64,000 nt of DNA, from the NCBI RefSeq assembly GCF_001517405.1, contig NZ_LN907828.1, forward strand, positions 372,001-436,000. Direction: 5' to 3'. The position numbers and the translations under genes are program-made. The notes beneath the pieces were generated by a model. That model worked only from the letters and a program-made list of their open reading frames with translations. It was not told the DNA's origin and searched no databases. Origin of the DNA: Duffyella gerundensis (GTDB taxonomy: Bacteria; Pseudomonadota; Gammaproteobacteria; Enterobacterales; Enterobacteriaceae). Shown here one piece after another: positions 9,126-17,546 of the stretch. Position 1 is the first letter of the stretch. Each line of letters starts with the position of its first letter.

Positions 9126-9469
9126 TTGCCGGTCCTTATCGCAGTGGCACGCAGGGCGATCCTGTATTAATCCAGCAAAATTTAGCCCGCCTGGAAGCGG
9201 CCGCCCTGCAGGTTTATCAGGCGGGCCATGTGCCGGTGATTGGCGAATGGCTGGCGCTGCCGCTGGCTCACGCCGCCGGTTCTCAGCGCCTGGATGATGA
9301 GATTGCCGAGTCGATGCTTTATCCGGTTGCTCATCGCCTGATTAGCCGATGCGATGCGATTTTTCGTATCGCGGGCGCATCGAAAGGTGCCGATATGGAT
9401 ATCGAAGTGGCAAAACAACGGGGCCTGAGGATTTATACCGTTATCGAACAGATTGATATCGTCAGCTAA
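9104..9469 (+). CDS. DUF4406 / nucleoside 2-deoxyribosyltransferase-like protein
   Basis: The 121-residue protein begins 'LILIAGPYRSGTQGDP' and contains 'CDAIFRIAGASKGADMDIEV', the pattern of the small Rossmann-like DUF4406 family related to nucleoside 2-deoxyribosyltransferases. In enterobacteria, DUF4406 genes commonly sit beside Nudix genes. Here it overlaps nudK by 22 bp and shares its promoter, which suggests a joint role in handling a nucleotide or nucleotide sugar under the divergent DeoR regulator. The reaction itself is not known. Confidence 0.85.
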   Translation: MHAQLILIAGPYRSGTQGDPVLIQQNLARLEAAALQVYQAGHVPVIGEWLALPLAHAAGSQRLDDEIAESMLYPVAHRLISRCDAIFRIAGASKGADMDIEVAKQRGLRIYTVIEQIDIVS

Positions 9470-9471
9470 CT

Positions 9472-9771
9472 GCCGCTGGCTGAACTGAAGAAGGCTTCGA
9501 GCCTTGTCAGCGCCAGCATCTACACGCTGTATCCCGATAAGCGCAGCCTGTTTCTCGCGGCGCTTCAGCAATATATGGAGGCAGGGCTGACACGCTTGCA
9601 ACAGCGCGAGGCCTCGCTTTCTCCTGAAGCGACCGGGCAATCTTATCAGCAATGCTTTCCGCCGCAGGCGCTGCGCATCTGCTCGCCAGCTGCAGACATC
9701 TGGCCCTTAAGCTGATGCTGAGCACAGCCGTTGATGGTATGTGCGGCGAATTAATTTGTCAGAGGCGACAA
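9472..9771 (+). pseudogene. Remnant of a TetR family regulator
   Basis: Directly after the DUF4406 stop codon, an open frame without a start codon reads 'LPLAELKKASSLVSASIYTL' then 'YPDKRSLFLAALQQYMEAGL', the recognition helix and following helix of TetR HTH domains. The N-terminal helices and start are missing. The frame runs out after about 80 codons, and a neighbouring frame then continues with TetR-like C-terminal helix sequence ('HLLASCRHLALKLMLS') to a stop at 9771, indicating a frameshift. It meets the truncated gene at 9751-9927 tail to tail. Confidence 0.6.
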
Positions 9772-9927
9772 TGATGCGCAGAGCGACTTCAGGTCGATCG
9801 CCCTCTCGCCTTGCCACAGCGTGATTCCCTGGGTTCGCTTCAGCCATGCTGCTTCAAAGGTCGCTTCTTTACCGGAAATAACGGTGAAGCGGTATACCGC
9901 AATAAACATTTCCTTCTGGTTCAGCAT
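9751..9927 (-). pseudogene. Truncated antibiotic biosynthesis monooxygenase-like protein
   Basis: A 58-codon frame begins 'MLNQKEMFIAVYRFTVISGK', and the stretch from 'MFIAVYRF' to 'FEAAWLKRTQGI' resembles the first strand and helix of ABM-fold monooxygenases, normally about 100 residues. After that it diverges into sequence unlike the family and stops, so the second half is lost. Its ATG overlaps the stop of the SnoaL-like gene upstream. It could still be translated, but is unlikely to fold as an ABM dimer. Confidence 0.5.
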
Positions 9928-10274
9928 TCCGCAGCGGGCGTGCCCTGATGAAAAAAGAGCTGCCAGCGTGAGGCGTCATTCATGACCCAGTATGAAGTGC
10001 GTAACGTGCTGCGCGTTCCGTCCTGATTATCGGAGCGGTAATGCAGCAGCGCGTGACTCGGCGCCACTGTCACCAGCTGATAATCAGTGCCAGCGATCGG
10101 TTGATGTACCGGGTCATTAATCAGCGCACTTAGCGTCTCGGCGCGGCTTACCGCGGTGCCAGAACGGGTAATTTCGTGAAAATCAGCATGCAGAATCGCG
10201 TCAAGCCAGCCAGCATCTTTGCGCTTTTCAGCATGCAGCGAGCGTTCCAGTGCAATCAGGGTTTCTAACAGCAT
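9921..10274 (-). CDS. DUF4440 / SnoaL-like (NTF2-fold) protein
   Basis: The 117-residue product starting 'MLLETLIALERSLHAEKRKD' has the NTF2-like pattern of DUF4440 proteins: an N-terminal helix, 'WLDAILHADFHEITRSG', a middle 'SHALLHYRSD' strand, and a C-terminal strand ending 'WQLFFHQGTPA'. Members act as small ligand-binding or isomerase-like domains; no catalytic assignment is possible. I chose 10274 because the extra 18 residues of the longer frame do not resemble the family. It probably formed an operon with the truncated ABM gene whose ATG overlaps its stop. Confidence 0.82.
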   Translation of the reverse strand: MLLETLIALERSLHAEKRKDAGWLDAILHADFHEITRSGTAVSRAETLSALINDPVHQPIAGTDYQLVTVAPSHALLHYRSDNQDGTRSTLRTSYWVMNDASRWQLFFHQGTPAAEC

Positions 10275-10360
10275 GATGTTATCTCGGAGGCATTTTGCTG
10301 ATGGGGTCAGTGCGATTATAGTGTGCACAGAGACTTTTTTGCGTAGAGCTGAGTGCGGTA

Positions 10361-10819
10361 ATGATCACGATAGAAAAATCCGATCCGACATCGGCGGAAT
10401 CGCAGCGGCTTATCGCACAGCTCTCTGCGGTGTTAGCCGCCATTACCGGCGATGAGGGCAAAGGCCATTTCTCTTCCGATACGCTGAGTGCGACGCGCGC
10501 GTTATGGGCGCTGGCTCGCAATCATCACGGCGTCGCCATTGGCTGTGGTGCGATCAGGCCGCTTTCGGCATCCACCGCTGAAGTAAAAAGGGTCTTTTCC
10601 ACAGGAGAAATCCCCGGCACCGGCGCAGCGCTGATGCGCTTCCTCGAAAAGAATGCCCTGCTGCTGGGCTATCGCGATATCTGGCTGGCGACCCGCCTTA
10701 CTAACAGCGGCGCCGTGGCGTTTTACCGCCGTCAGGGCTATAACATCATCGATAATTATGGCGATTATGTTGGCCGTGAGGAGACGATCTGTCTGGCAAA
10801 GCGGCTCGATCCTCGCTAA
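10361..10819 (+). CDS. GNAT family N-acetyltransferase
   Basis: The 152-residue protein shows the GNAT fold: N-terminal strand-helix, a central 'GCGAIRPLSASTAEVKRVF' strand pair, a short acetyl-CoA loop ('IPGTGAALMRFLEKNA') and C-terminal 'NSGAVAFYRRQGYNIIDNYG'. The conserved R/QxxGxG/A loop is loosely kept. The acceptor is unknown; candidates are amino acids, small amines or protein N-termini. It converges with the next GNAT gene, their 3' ends overlapping by 4 bp. Confidence 0.9.
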   Translation: MITIEKSDPTSAESQRLIAQLSAVLAAITGDEGKGHFSSDTLSATRALWALARNHHGVAIGCGAIRPLSASTAEVKRVFSTGEIPGTGAALMRFLEKNALLLGYRDIWLATRLTNSGAVAFYRRQGYNIIDNYGDYVGREETICLAKRLDPR

Positions 10820-11346
10820 CAAGCGTTGTTCCTCACAGATCCATTGCCATAATGCAGACGACAGCTTTGCTGTGAAGCGGTGCTGAACATCACCTCACGG
10901 ATCGTCTTCATGCCCCGGGCGGCATAAAACTGCTGTGCTCGCCGGTTCTGCTGCAAGACTTCCAGCCATAACACGGGCCGCTGTTGCTCGCGTGCCAGCG
11001 TAACAACCTGGTCAAACATCTGTTTACCGCTGCCGCTTCCCGTTTCAGCTGGATGCAGATAAAGTTTATTCAACATCACACCCGAGAGATCGCTGTTCGG
11101 TATTTCGGCGGACCAGGTGACTTTTGCAAAGCCCACCGGATGGGCATTTTCCGCTATCCACCAGCTGACATTATCGTCAGAAAGGCTGGATTCCAGCTGT
11201 GCAAGACCATAATCCGCTGCCAAAAAGGCATCCAGCTCGCTGGCTGATTGCCAAAGATGGGCGAAGTGAGCGCGATAAATCTCAGCACCCAGCCGATGTA
11301 ATACGCTTTTGTCTTGCTGGTCAGCCTTGCGAATCGTGAGTGTCAT
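10816..11346 (-). CDS. GNAT family N-acetyltransferase
   Basis: The 176-residue protein opens 'MTLTIRKADQQDKSVLHRLG' and includes 'VMLNKLYLHPAETGSGSGKQ' followed by 'VLWLEVLQQNRRAQQFYAAR', the acetyl-CoA-binding strand, loop and helix of GNATs and the typical 'N..A..FY...G' segment. The acceptor is unknown. It lies tail to tail with another GNAT gene; the two proteins are only distantly alike, so they are not a recent duplication. Confidence 0.9.
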   Translation of the reverse strand: MTLTIRKADQQDKSVLHRLGAEIYRAHFAHLWQSASELDAFLAADYGLAQLESSLSDDNVSWWIAENAHPVGFAKVTWSAEIPNSDLSGVMLNKLYLHPAETGSGSGKQMFDQVVTLAREQQRPVLWLEVLQQNRRAQQFYAARGMKTIREVMFSTASQQSCRLHYGNGSVRNNAC

Positions 11347-11447
11347 GATATTCCCTGAAATTTTCCGTTCATTACCTTAGCGCACGCATGGAAAAATGCT
11401 GACTGAAAAGGGTTTTATCATAGCGTTTTGGCTACAGGTTAACGCTC

Positions 11448-12248
11448 ATGCATGCTCAATCCGCGCTTCAACGTTTTTGCGACACTTTTTCTTTTACGCC
11501 AGACATGTCTGCCAACCTTCCTGCATTGCAGGCGTTGCAGCAGTTCTATGTTCAACATCTGCCGTTTGAGAATATCGACGTCTTACTCGGCAAGCCGATC
11601 AGCATCGAGCCTGCGGATGTTGTTGAAAAGCTGCTGATTAAACGGCGTGGCGGCTACTGTTTTGAGCACAATACGCTGTTCAGGCTGCTGCTCGAAGCGA
11701 TGGGCTTTAACGTTTCCACCCATCTGGCAAGAGTGGTGTGGGGCGCAGCGGAGAACGCGGCATCACCTGAAACGCATATGGTGTTGCTGGCGGAACTGCA
11801 AGGCAGGCACTATCTTACTGATGTCGGTTTTGGTGGCGTCAGCCTTACCCGGCCGCTGTTGCTTGAACCGGGAGAACAGCACGGTTTTATGCTGAAACAA
11901 GACGATAGTGGCGACTGGTTGCTGGCGGCTAACCTGAACGATAAGGCGCATCCGATGTATCGCTTCCATCAGCGCGCGTGCGAAGCAGTGGATATTGTGG
12001 TTGCCAACCATTTTGTATCGACCTGGCCACAATCACATTTTCGTCATCATCTGCTGATGGCGAGAATCATAGATGGCGTTCAGGTAAATATGTCTGATTG
12101 GCGCCAGACCACGCATGGCGAAACGCGCAGAGAAATGCACGTGCAGAACTTTGCCGAATTTTGTTCACAGGTTAAAGCTCTTTTCACCGATGAACAGGCC
12201 ATCTCTGAGGCTGAACTGGAGGTGATTTATCGCAGGGTCGGTCAGTGA
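11448..12248 (+). CDS. nhoA: Arylamine N-acetyltransferase
   Basis: The 266-residue protein carries the complete NAT catalytic triad: Cys71 in 'RRGGYCFEHN', His110 in 'PETHMVLL' and Asp125 in 'YLTDVGFGG'. Spacing agrees with the Salmonella enzyme (Cys69, His107, Asp122). NATs transfer acetyl groups from acetyl-CoA to arylamines, hydrazines and N-hydroxyarylamines in the cytoplasm, so the enzyme can detoxify or activate aromatic amines. It is a single gene, with a transcription terminator 80 bp downstream. Confidence 0.95.
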   Translation: MHAQSALQRFCDTFSFTPDMSANLPALQALQQFYVQHLPFENIDVLLGKPISIEPADVVEKLLIKRRGGYCFEHNTLFRLLLEAMGFNVSTHLARVVWGAAENAASPETHMVLLAELQGRHYLTDVGFGGVSLTRPLLLEPGEQHGFMLKQDDSGDWLLAANLNDKAHPMYRFHQRACEAVDIVVANHFVSTWPQSHFRHHLLMARIIDGVQVNMSDWRQTTHGETRREMHVQNFAEFCSQVKALFTDEQAISEAELEVIYRRVGQ

Positions 12249-12330
12249 AGGTCAGGCGGATAGCGAGCGGCGGGCAAAATCAGAAGGTTAAGATCAACAT
12301 GCGGCGGTAAACAGCCGTTCGACAAAACAA

Positions 12331-12353
12331 AAAACCCGCACGAGGCGGGTTTT
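12331..12353. terminator. Bidirectional rho-independent terminator
   Basis: The stem AAAACCCGC / GCGGGTTTT with a 5-nt loop has A- and T-runs on both sides. It lies between the convergent arylamine acetyltransferase gene and the cold-shock gene and can serve both. Confidence 0.85.
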
Positions 12354-12417
12354 ATCACTTATATCGTTGCTTATCTGCTCAGGCTAGGCCGTTATCACAG
12401 ATACAGCGGTCGATATA

Positions 12418-12630
12418 TTAGATAGCTTTAACGTTTGCAGCTGATGGGCCTTTAGCGCCCTTCTCGATGGTGAAGGTCACGGTCTGGCCTTCGTCGAGAG
12501 TTTTGTAATCATCGCTCTGGATTGCAGAGAAATGTACGAATACATCTTTGCTGCCGTCCTGAGGAGTGATAAAGCCAAAACCTTTACCAGCATCAAACCA
12601 TTTTACTGTACCAGTCATTGTATCAGACAT
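12418..12630 (-). CDS. Cold-shock protein, CspA family
   Basis: The 70-residue protein is one cold-shock domain with both RNA-binding motifs, RNP1 'KGFGFITP' and RNP2 'VFVHFSAI', and length identical to CspA. These proteins bind single-stranded RNA and DNA and act as RNA chaperones. The ATG at 12630 is preceded by AAGGAAAT. The long leader upstream resembles the E. coli cspA leader, so this copy is probably cold-inducible and not a constitutive CspC/CspE type. Confidence 0.95.
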   Translation of the reverse strand: MSDTMTGTVKWFDAGKGFGFITPQDGSKDVFVHFSAIQSDDYKTLDEGQTVTFTIEKGAKGPSAANVKAI

Positions 12631-12812
12631 GTGATATTTCCTTTATTTATGAGCCACTTAAAGCGGCGAAAGATGGCCTGTATCGCAGAGAGAAACTTAC
12701 TTGGCACTTAGGAGGAGGCTCACGAAGAAGGATATCAAAGGATAACACTTGAGCTGAGGACTGCTTTACTAAAACTGCGTTCATAAGGTCTGTGTTCCAA
12801 ACCGATAGAGCT
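12631..12812 (-). promoter_or_regulatory. cspA-type cold-shock mRNA leader (thermosensor 5' UTR)
   Basis: On the minus strand the leader repeats landmarks of the E. coli cspA 5' UTR in order: a cold-box-like CGGTTTGGAACACAGACC at about 12787-12804, a GTTATCCTTTGATATCC segment, and a C-rich to TTTAAG segment just before the ribosome site. In cspA this leader refolds with temperature and gives efficient translation in the cold. The resemblance is by eye against remembered cspA sequence. A 64-codon open frame (12647-12841) runs through the same leader. Confidence 0.72.
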
Positions 12813-13006
12813 ATTAAGCCACGGTCGGACTTACTACGCAATGTTTATTTCAACTTAATAATAATACGGACGGTTTTGTTCTGCTGTGCACGACGACAAT
12901 GCTGACAGGTCTATAGAGGGAACTGCATGAAACAGATGGCAGCTCAGACCAGAGCGGATTGGGTTGACCGAAAAGAGACAACCTGAAAATTTTCGGCCAA
13001 CATCTC

Positions 13007-13228
13007 TTACTCTGCTCTACCGGTTTTCACCGCCTGCCAGAGCTGAGCGCGAATGCGCTTCTGCTCAACGGGATCGGCTTCTGATTCCAGCGTTTGCATC
13101 AGTGCAAGGATTTCAATCTCCAGCTCTCGCTGCCTGGTCGGCTGCTCTGCCACCTCGTTCATGGCGGGTCTTGCGGGAAACGTCAGGACATTGCTGCCCG
13201 ATGCTGACTCTTTCTTCTGCGCTACCAT
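13007..13228 (-). CDS. Small conserved-looking hypothetical protein
   Basis: The 73-residue product 'MVAQKKESASGSNVLTFPAR' has an unstructured N-terminus and an acidic helical second half ('RQRELEIEILALMQTLESEA'). The strong ribosome site AGGAGG, 4 bp before the ATG, supports it being a real gene. No family is recognised. It stands alone between the cold-shock gene and mqo. Confidence 0.65.
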   Translation of the reverse strand: MVAQKKESASGSNVLTFPARPAMNEVAEQPTRQRELEIEILALMQTLESEADPVEQKRIRAQLWQAVKTGRAE

Positions 13229-13816
13229 AGTGCCTCCTTCTTTACGTGTTTGATCTCAGTTCAGCCTGTAACGCTGGGCGATCGGGCTGTAATGAAGATG
13301 AAACGTGGTGGATGTAAGAGAAGAAGCCTGGTTGAAACAGGTGAATAAGCAAGCGGTGAGATGACGGTGTTTTTTTAACCCCAGCGACAGCTGGACCTGA
13401 AAAGCGGTAAGCCGATAATTCGCATAATATTTAACATTAATTTAATATTTTATTTTCATTTCTCTTCTGACCCCTATTGGCTTGTTTAACGCAAAATAGT
13501 CTCACTCTTAATCAGATGATGCTGCTTTGTATATTCACTCCGCGATTGTTACGGCCAAAACGATATAAATTACCTTCAAGAGCAATGCTAAATCGTGGTC
13601 ATAAATTTGACTTATCAAGCTTAAAATTGAATCAACCTTGTTAACATTATAAATAACAGGGTTTTTAATAACTAAAATAATAACAGTTACTTACCCCTTA
13701 TTTTTCATCTGTGAACACAAGGTCACTGAAATGTGAGTAAATATGATTTTAAATTGTTAACAATTGCGATAAAATAAATTTTCATTATTCAATAATTGTT
13801 TATCAAAGCTGCTTAC
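13229..13816. other. AT-rich intergenic region upstream of mqo
   Basis: This 588-bp stretch becomes strikingly AT-rich towards mqo. It contains repeated GTTAAC-like elements (GTTAACATTATAAATAAC and TTGTTAACAATTGCG), which could be binding sites for a global regulator such as ArcA or H-NS. It presumably holds the mqo promoter. I see no coding sequence in it. Confidence 0.5.
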
Positions 13817-15472
13817 ATGTCTCAAACTCCTAAGAAATTTGTTCCCGTTATTTCCCTTCTGGCTATGCTCTGTTCTACCGCTCATGCTGAAAACGCAACG
13901 GAGAAAACCGATGTGTTACTGATCGGCGGCGGTATTATGAGTGCATCTTTAGGTACTTTACTGCAGGAACTTCAGCCCGACTGGAAACAGTTAATGGTTG
14001 AGAAACTTGACGGCGTGGCACTGGAATCTTCTAACGGCTGGAACAACGCCGGTACAGGTCACTCAGCCAACATGGAACTGAACTACACGCCACAGCGTGC
14101 CGATGGTTCGATTGACGTCAGCAAAGCGCTGGAGATCAACGAAGCCTTTATGATCTCTCGCCAGTTCTGGTCATCTCAGGTTAAGCGCGGCGTGCTGGAT
14201 AATCCGCACTCGTTCATTAACTCCACACCGCACATGAGCTTTGTCTGGGGCGACACCAACGTCGATTACCTGACCAAGCGTTATGAAGCGCTGCAACACA
14301 CGACCCTGTTCCAGGGTATGCAATTTTCTACCGATCAGAATCAGATCAAAAAATGGGCGCCGCTGATCATTGAAGGTCGCGATCCTAATCAGAAAGTGGC
14401 AGCAACCTGGACGCCGGTGGGTACTGACGTTAACTACGGTGAAATCACGCGCCAGCTGGTTGGCAGCCTGAAGAAGAAAGATAACTTCACGCTGGAAACC
14501 TCAACGGAAGCCACTGCATTTAAACGCAATGCCGATAATTCATGGCATGTCACCGTGACCGACGTGAAAAGCGGTAAAGAGCACAATATTGATGCGAAAT
14601 ACGTCTTTATTGGTGCTGGCGGCGGCGCACTAAAACTGCTGCAGAAAACTGGCATTCCTGAAGCAGATAACTATGCAGGTTTTCCGGTAGGCGGATCTTT
14701 CCTGGTAAGCGAAAATCCAGAGATCGCCAAAATGCACGGCGAGAAAGTGTATGGTCAGGCTTCGGTAGGTGCACCGCCGATGTCTGTACCGCATCTTGAT
14801 GCGCGTTTCCTTGATGGAAAACGCGTGGTGCTGTTTGGACCTTTCGCCACTTTCTCTACCAAGTTCCTGAAGCACGGTTCTTTCATGGATCTGCTTGGCA
14901 CCACCACCACTAAAAACGTCATTCCTATGACCGATGTGGGTCTGGATAACTTTGATCTGGTGAAATACCTGATCGGCCAGGTGATGTTAAGTGATGACGA
15001 TCGTTTTGCTGCGCTGAAAGAGTACTATCCTTCTGCACGTAAAGAAGACTGGAAATTGATCCAGGCGGGGCAGCGTGTACAGATCATCAAGAAAGACGCT
15101 GAGAAAGGTGGCGTGCTGAAACTGGGAACTGAAATTGTGACCGATCAGCAGAAAACGCTGGCTGCACTGTTAGGCGCATCGCCTGGTGCATCTACTGCGG
15201 CACCCATCTCTATCAATGTGATGAAGAAGCTGTTCCCTGAACAGTTCAACTCGCCTGAATGGCAGAGCAAAATCCGTACGATTGTGCCGAGCTATGGTGA
15301 AACGCTGAACGGTAATACTGCGCTGACGCAGAAAGTATGGGACGAGACGGCAGCTACGCTGCAGCTCACCAAACCACCGGTCATTAATATGAAAGATGGT
15401 GCGCCTGTTCCGGCAGCTGAGCCTAAGAAAAAAGAAGCCACTAACAGCCCACAGCACGATATGGCGCTGTAA
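13817..15472 (+). CDS. mqo: Malate:quinone oxidoreductase
   Basis: The 551-residue protein matches Mqo: FAD-binding motif 'DVLLIGGGIMSASLG', then 'ESSNGWNNAGTGHSANMELN' and the C-terminal 'PSYGETLNGN' region. Mqo oxidises malate to oxaloacetate and passes electrons to the quinone pool as a peripheral membrane enzyme. An N-terminal signal-like stretch ends 'STAHAEN', as in E. coli Mqo (548 residues). I chose the ATG at 13817 over the in-frame TTG at 13796; no strong ribosome site is visible for either. It is monocistronic with its own terminator. Confidence 0.95.
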   Translation: MSQTPKKFVPVISLLAMLCSTAHAENATEKTDVLLIGGGIMSASLGTLLQELQPDWKQLMVEKLDGVALESSNGWNNAGTGHSANMELNYTPQRADGSIDVSKALEINEAFMISRQFWSSQVKRGVLDNPHSFINSTPHMSFVWGDTNVDYLTKRYEALQHTTLFQGMQFSTDQNQIKKWAPLIIEGRDPNQKVAATWTPVGTDVNYGEITRQLVGSLKKKDNFTLETSTEATAFKRNADNSWHVTVTDVKSGKEHNIDAKYVFIGAGGGALKLLQKTGIPEADNYAGFPVGGSFLVSENPEIAKMHGEKVYGQASVGAPPMSVPHLDARFLDGKRVVLFGPFATFSTKFLKHGSFMDLLGTTTTKNVIPMTDVGLDNFDLVKYLIGQVMLSDDDRFAALKEYYPSARKEDWKLIQAGQRVQIIKKDAEKGGVLKLGTEIVTDQQKTLAALLGASPGASTAAPISINVMKKLFPEQFNSPEWQSKIRTIVPSYGETLNGNTALTQKVWDETAATLQLTKPPVINMKDGAPVPAAEPKKKEATNSPQHDMAL

Positions 15473-15492
15473 TAGGCCTGATGTATCAAACT

Positions 15493-15521
15493 GCCCTCGC
15501 CTTGTGCGGGGGCTTTTTTTT
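15493..15521 (+). terminator. Rho-independent terminator of mqo
   Basis: The GC-rich stem GCCCTCGC / GCGGGGGC (one G-T pair) with a 5-nt loop is followed by eight T residues, 20 bp after the mqo stop codon. Confidence 0.9.
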
Positions 15522-16431
15522 GGCCCCCGGCAAAAATAAGTGAATTTACTCATTGTTATGCTGAGTTGCTTGCAGCAGGGATCCACAGCGAAAACAGCAG
15601 AAAGTTATCCACAGAAAATGGGGATAGGCTGTGTATGAAAAAGTATAAAACTGAATTTTCTCTGGTTAAGCGAATAGGGCTGAGAAAAATGAGCACGCTA
15701 AGTGTTTAAAAGTCATGCCGTTGACCGCTTGGTTTTTGGCTGGCTGACTATTTTTTACGCTTTTGGTGGCAAACTGATGACAATCTGCTGCTGTTTGCGC
15801 TGAAACAAAGTGTATGGCTGAAAAATCCATCCTTACCCTCCAGAAAAGCCATGATCTGCACATATTCTGTTTTATTGCTAAAAGCCCGCGCTTGCTGCCT
15901 TTTGAGCAATGTTGAGCAAAACGTTACTCCTAACATCAAAACGCGCTTTGCAGCTCAGTGTGTTCCTTACAGAGCCTCTCTTTACCCTCTTCTGGCCCAT
16001 GACGATCTTGATCGGAGGCATTCATTAATGCGTCGTAGGATTTGGCTCGATCCTTTTCTAAGATCGTAATGCGATCGCCACTATGATCCTGTGTTGCATC
16101 TCTGCAATCGCTCGTAGAAGGGTCTGCTTATTACTGTCAATGTTGGGTGGTTTTTTAAACAGATTGCTACATTAGCTTATGCCGCAGTATGTATCCGTAG
16201 CGCTCGCCGCAAGCGCCTGAGTCAGTTTTATGACGAAGGCGTGAGGAAGCGCCATTTTGCGGTTGCTTAATAGCGATGCTTTCACGTTAATGTCGAGCGG
16301 AAACGGGTAAAACTTATCCACTTATACAGTGAATAGATCCTAATATAAGATCCTTATAGTTCCTGAATAGATCCAAAGAGATCCCCGATCGTCTCAGGCC
16401 AGACATACCAAGGGCTGAGAGGGTGATCGCA
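15522..16431. other. Probable plasmid replication origin region
   Basis: About 0.9 kb without a convincing gene lies between mqo and the iterons of repA. It contains a perfect DnaA box TTATCCACA at 15605-15613, a near match TTATCCACT at 16314-16322, six GATC sites within 85 bp at 16004-16088, and four AGATCC repeats at about 16335-16385. DnaA boxes and Dam-site clusters next to iterons are usual features of iteron-plasmid origins. The exact initiation point cannot be read. A degenerate inverted iteron (TACAGTGAA) sits at about 16325-16333. Confidence 0.65.
15605..15613 (+). promoter_or_regulatory. DnaA box
   Basis: TTATCCACA is a perfect match to the consensus DnaA box, in the non-coding region upstream of the RepA iterons. 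RepFIB-type origins recruit host DnaA, so a role in initiation is likely. Confidence 0.65.
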
Positions 16432-16530
16432 TTCACTGTAATGAGTAAACTGTTCACTGTAATCAGCACAGTGTTCACTATAAAGAGTGGTATGTTCACT
16501 GTAAACAGTGCTAATGTTCACTATAATCAG
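16432..16530 (+). repeat. Five RepA iterons upstream of repA
   Basis: Direct copies of TTCACTGTAATSAG-type iterons start at 16432, 16453, 16474, 16495 and 16517, so they are phased at 21, 21, 21 and 22 bp, two turns of DNA. Variants include TTCACTATAAAGAG and TTCACTGTAAACAG. They end 40 bp before the repA ATG. By analogy with RepFIB replicons they bind RepA for initiation and for repression of repA. Confidence 0.92.
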
Positions 16531-16570
16531 GACATTGCTTTTTCCATCCACAAAAAGAAGATCCGCAGCC

Positions 16571-17500
16571 ATGGCAGATAACATCAATGAAAACAAAGGA
16601 TTGATTGATCCTTTTCTGTCAGTGACCAAACATAATGGTGAAGTTATTCAGCTTCATCCCAATAAAAATAATACCGTTCAGCCTGTCGCGTTAATGCGTC
16701 TTGGGCTGTTTGTGCCGACGCTAAAGTCCACGGCCCGCGGCAAATCAGGTGCGATGGCTTCTACCGATGCCACTAAAGAACTCAAGAACTTAACGCTGGT
16801 GAAAGCGGAAGGTTATGAGAAGATCACCATAACCGGCGCCCGGCTGGATATGGATAACGATTTTAAGACCTGGGCCGGGATTATTCAGTCGTTCTCCCGC
16901 TATCCCTGCAAAGGCGATACGGTGACGCTGCCTTTTGTTGATTTCGTGAAGATGTGCGGTATCCCCTCTTCCAGTTCGTCAGCGGCGCTGCGTAAAAGGC
17001 TCGATGCTTCATTACGTCGCATCGCCACCAATACGCTCTCCTTTGAAGGCAACGGCAAAGCCTATCACACGCACCTTGTGCAATCCGCCTATTACGATCG
17101 TGAAAAAGACATCGTGCGTATTCAGGCCGATCCCAAACTGTTTGAGCTCTACAACTTCGACCACAAGGTTTTGCTGCAGCTCCGGGCTATCTCCCGACTG
17201 AAGCGTAAAGAGTCCGCACAGGCGCTCTATACCTATCTGGAGAGCCTTCCAGCCAATCCGGCACCCGTTTCCCTTGCTCGTCTGCGTATGCGCCTCAATC
17301 TGGCCTCCAAGACCACCACGCAAAATCATGTGGTGCGTCGTGCAATGGAGCAGTTGCAGGAGATTGGCTACCTCGATTACACCGAAGTGAAGCGTGGCCG
17401 TGCCGTCTATTTCATTATCCATAACCGCATGCCTAAGCTGGATGGCATTCAGTCGATTGAAGATATCGCTGAGTTTACTGACTTCCCAGTTGAAGAGTAA
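16571..17500 (+). CDS. repA: RepFIB-type replication initiation protein RepA
   Basis: The 309-residue protein begins 'MADNINENKGLIDPFLSVTK' and shows the Rep_3/RepFIB pattern, including 'ARLDMDNDFKTWAGIIQSFS' and 'KVLLQLRAISRLKRKESAQA', the tandem winged helices that bind iterons. It initiates replication of the plasmid and limits copy number. I chose 16571 over the longer in-frame start at 16508 because the latter lies inside the iterons. Iteron arrays on both sides and the partition genes downstream make this a complete basic replicon. Confidence 0.95.
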   Translation: MADNINENKGLIDPFLSVTKHNGEVIQLHPNKNNTVQPVALMRLGLFVPTLKSTARGKSGAMASTDATKELKNLTLVKAEGYEKITITGARLDMDNDFKTWAGIIQSFSRYPCKGDTVTLPFVDFVKMCGIPSSSSSAALRKRLDASLRRIATNTLSFEGNGKAYHTHLVQSAYYDREKDIVRIQADPKLFELYNFDHKVLLQLRAISRLKRKESAQALYTYLESLPANPAPVSLARLRMRLNLASKTTTQNHVVRRAMEQLQEIGYLDYTEVKRGRAVYFIIHNRMPKLDGIQSIEDIAEFTDFPVEE

Positions 17501-17546
17501 ACCTTCCTTTATTATCAATAATTTGCAAAACCATTAAGTTAAAGCA

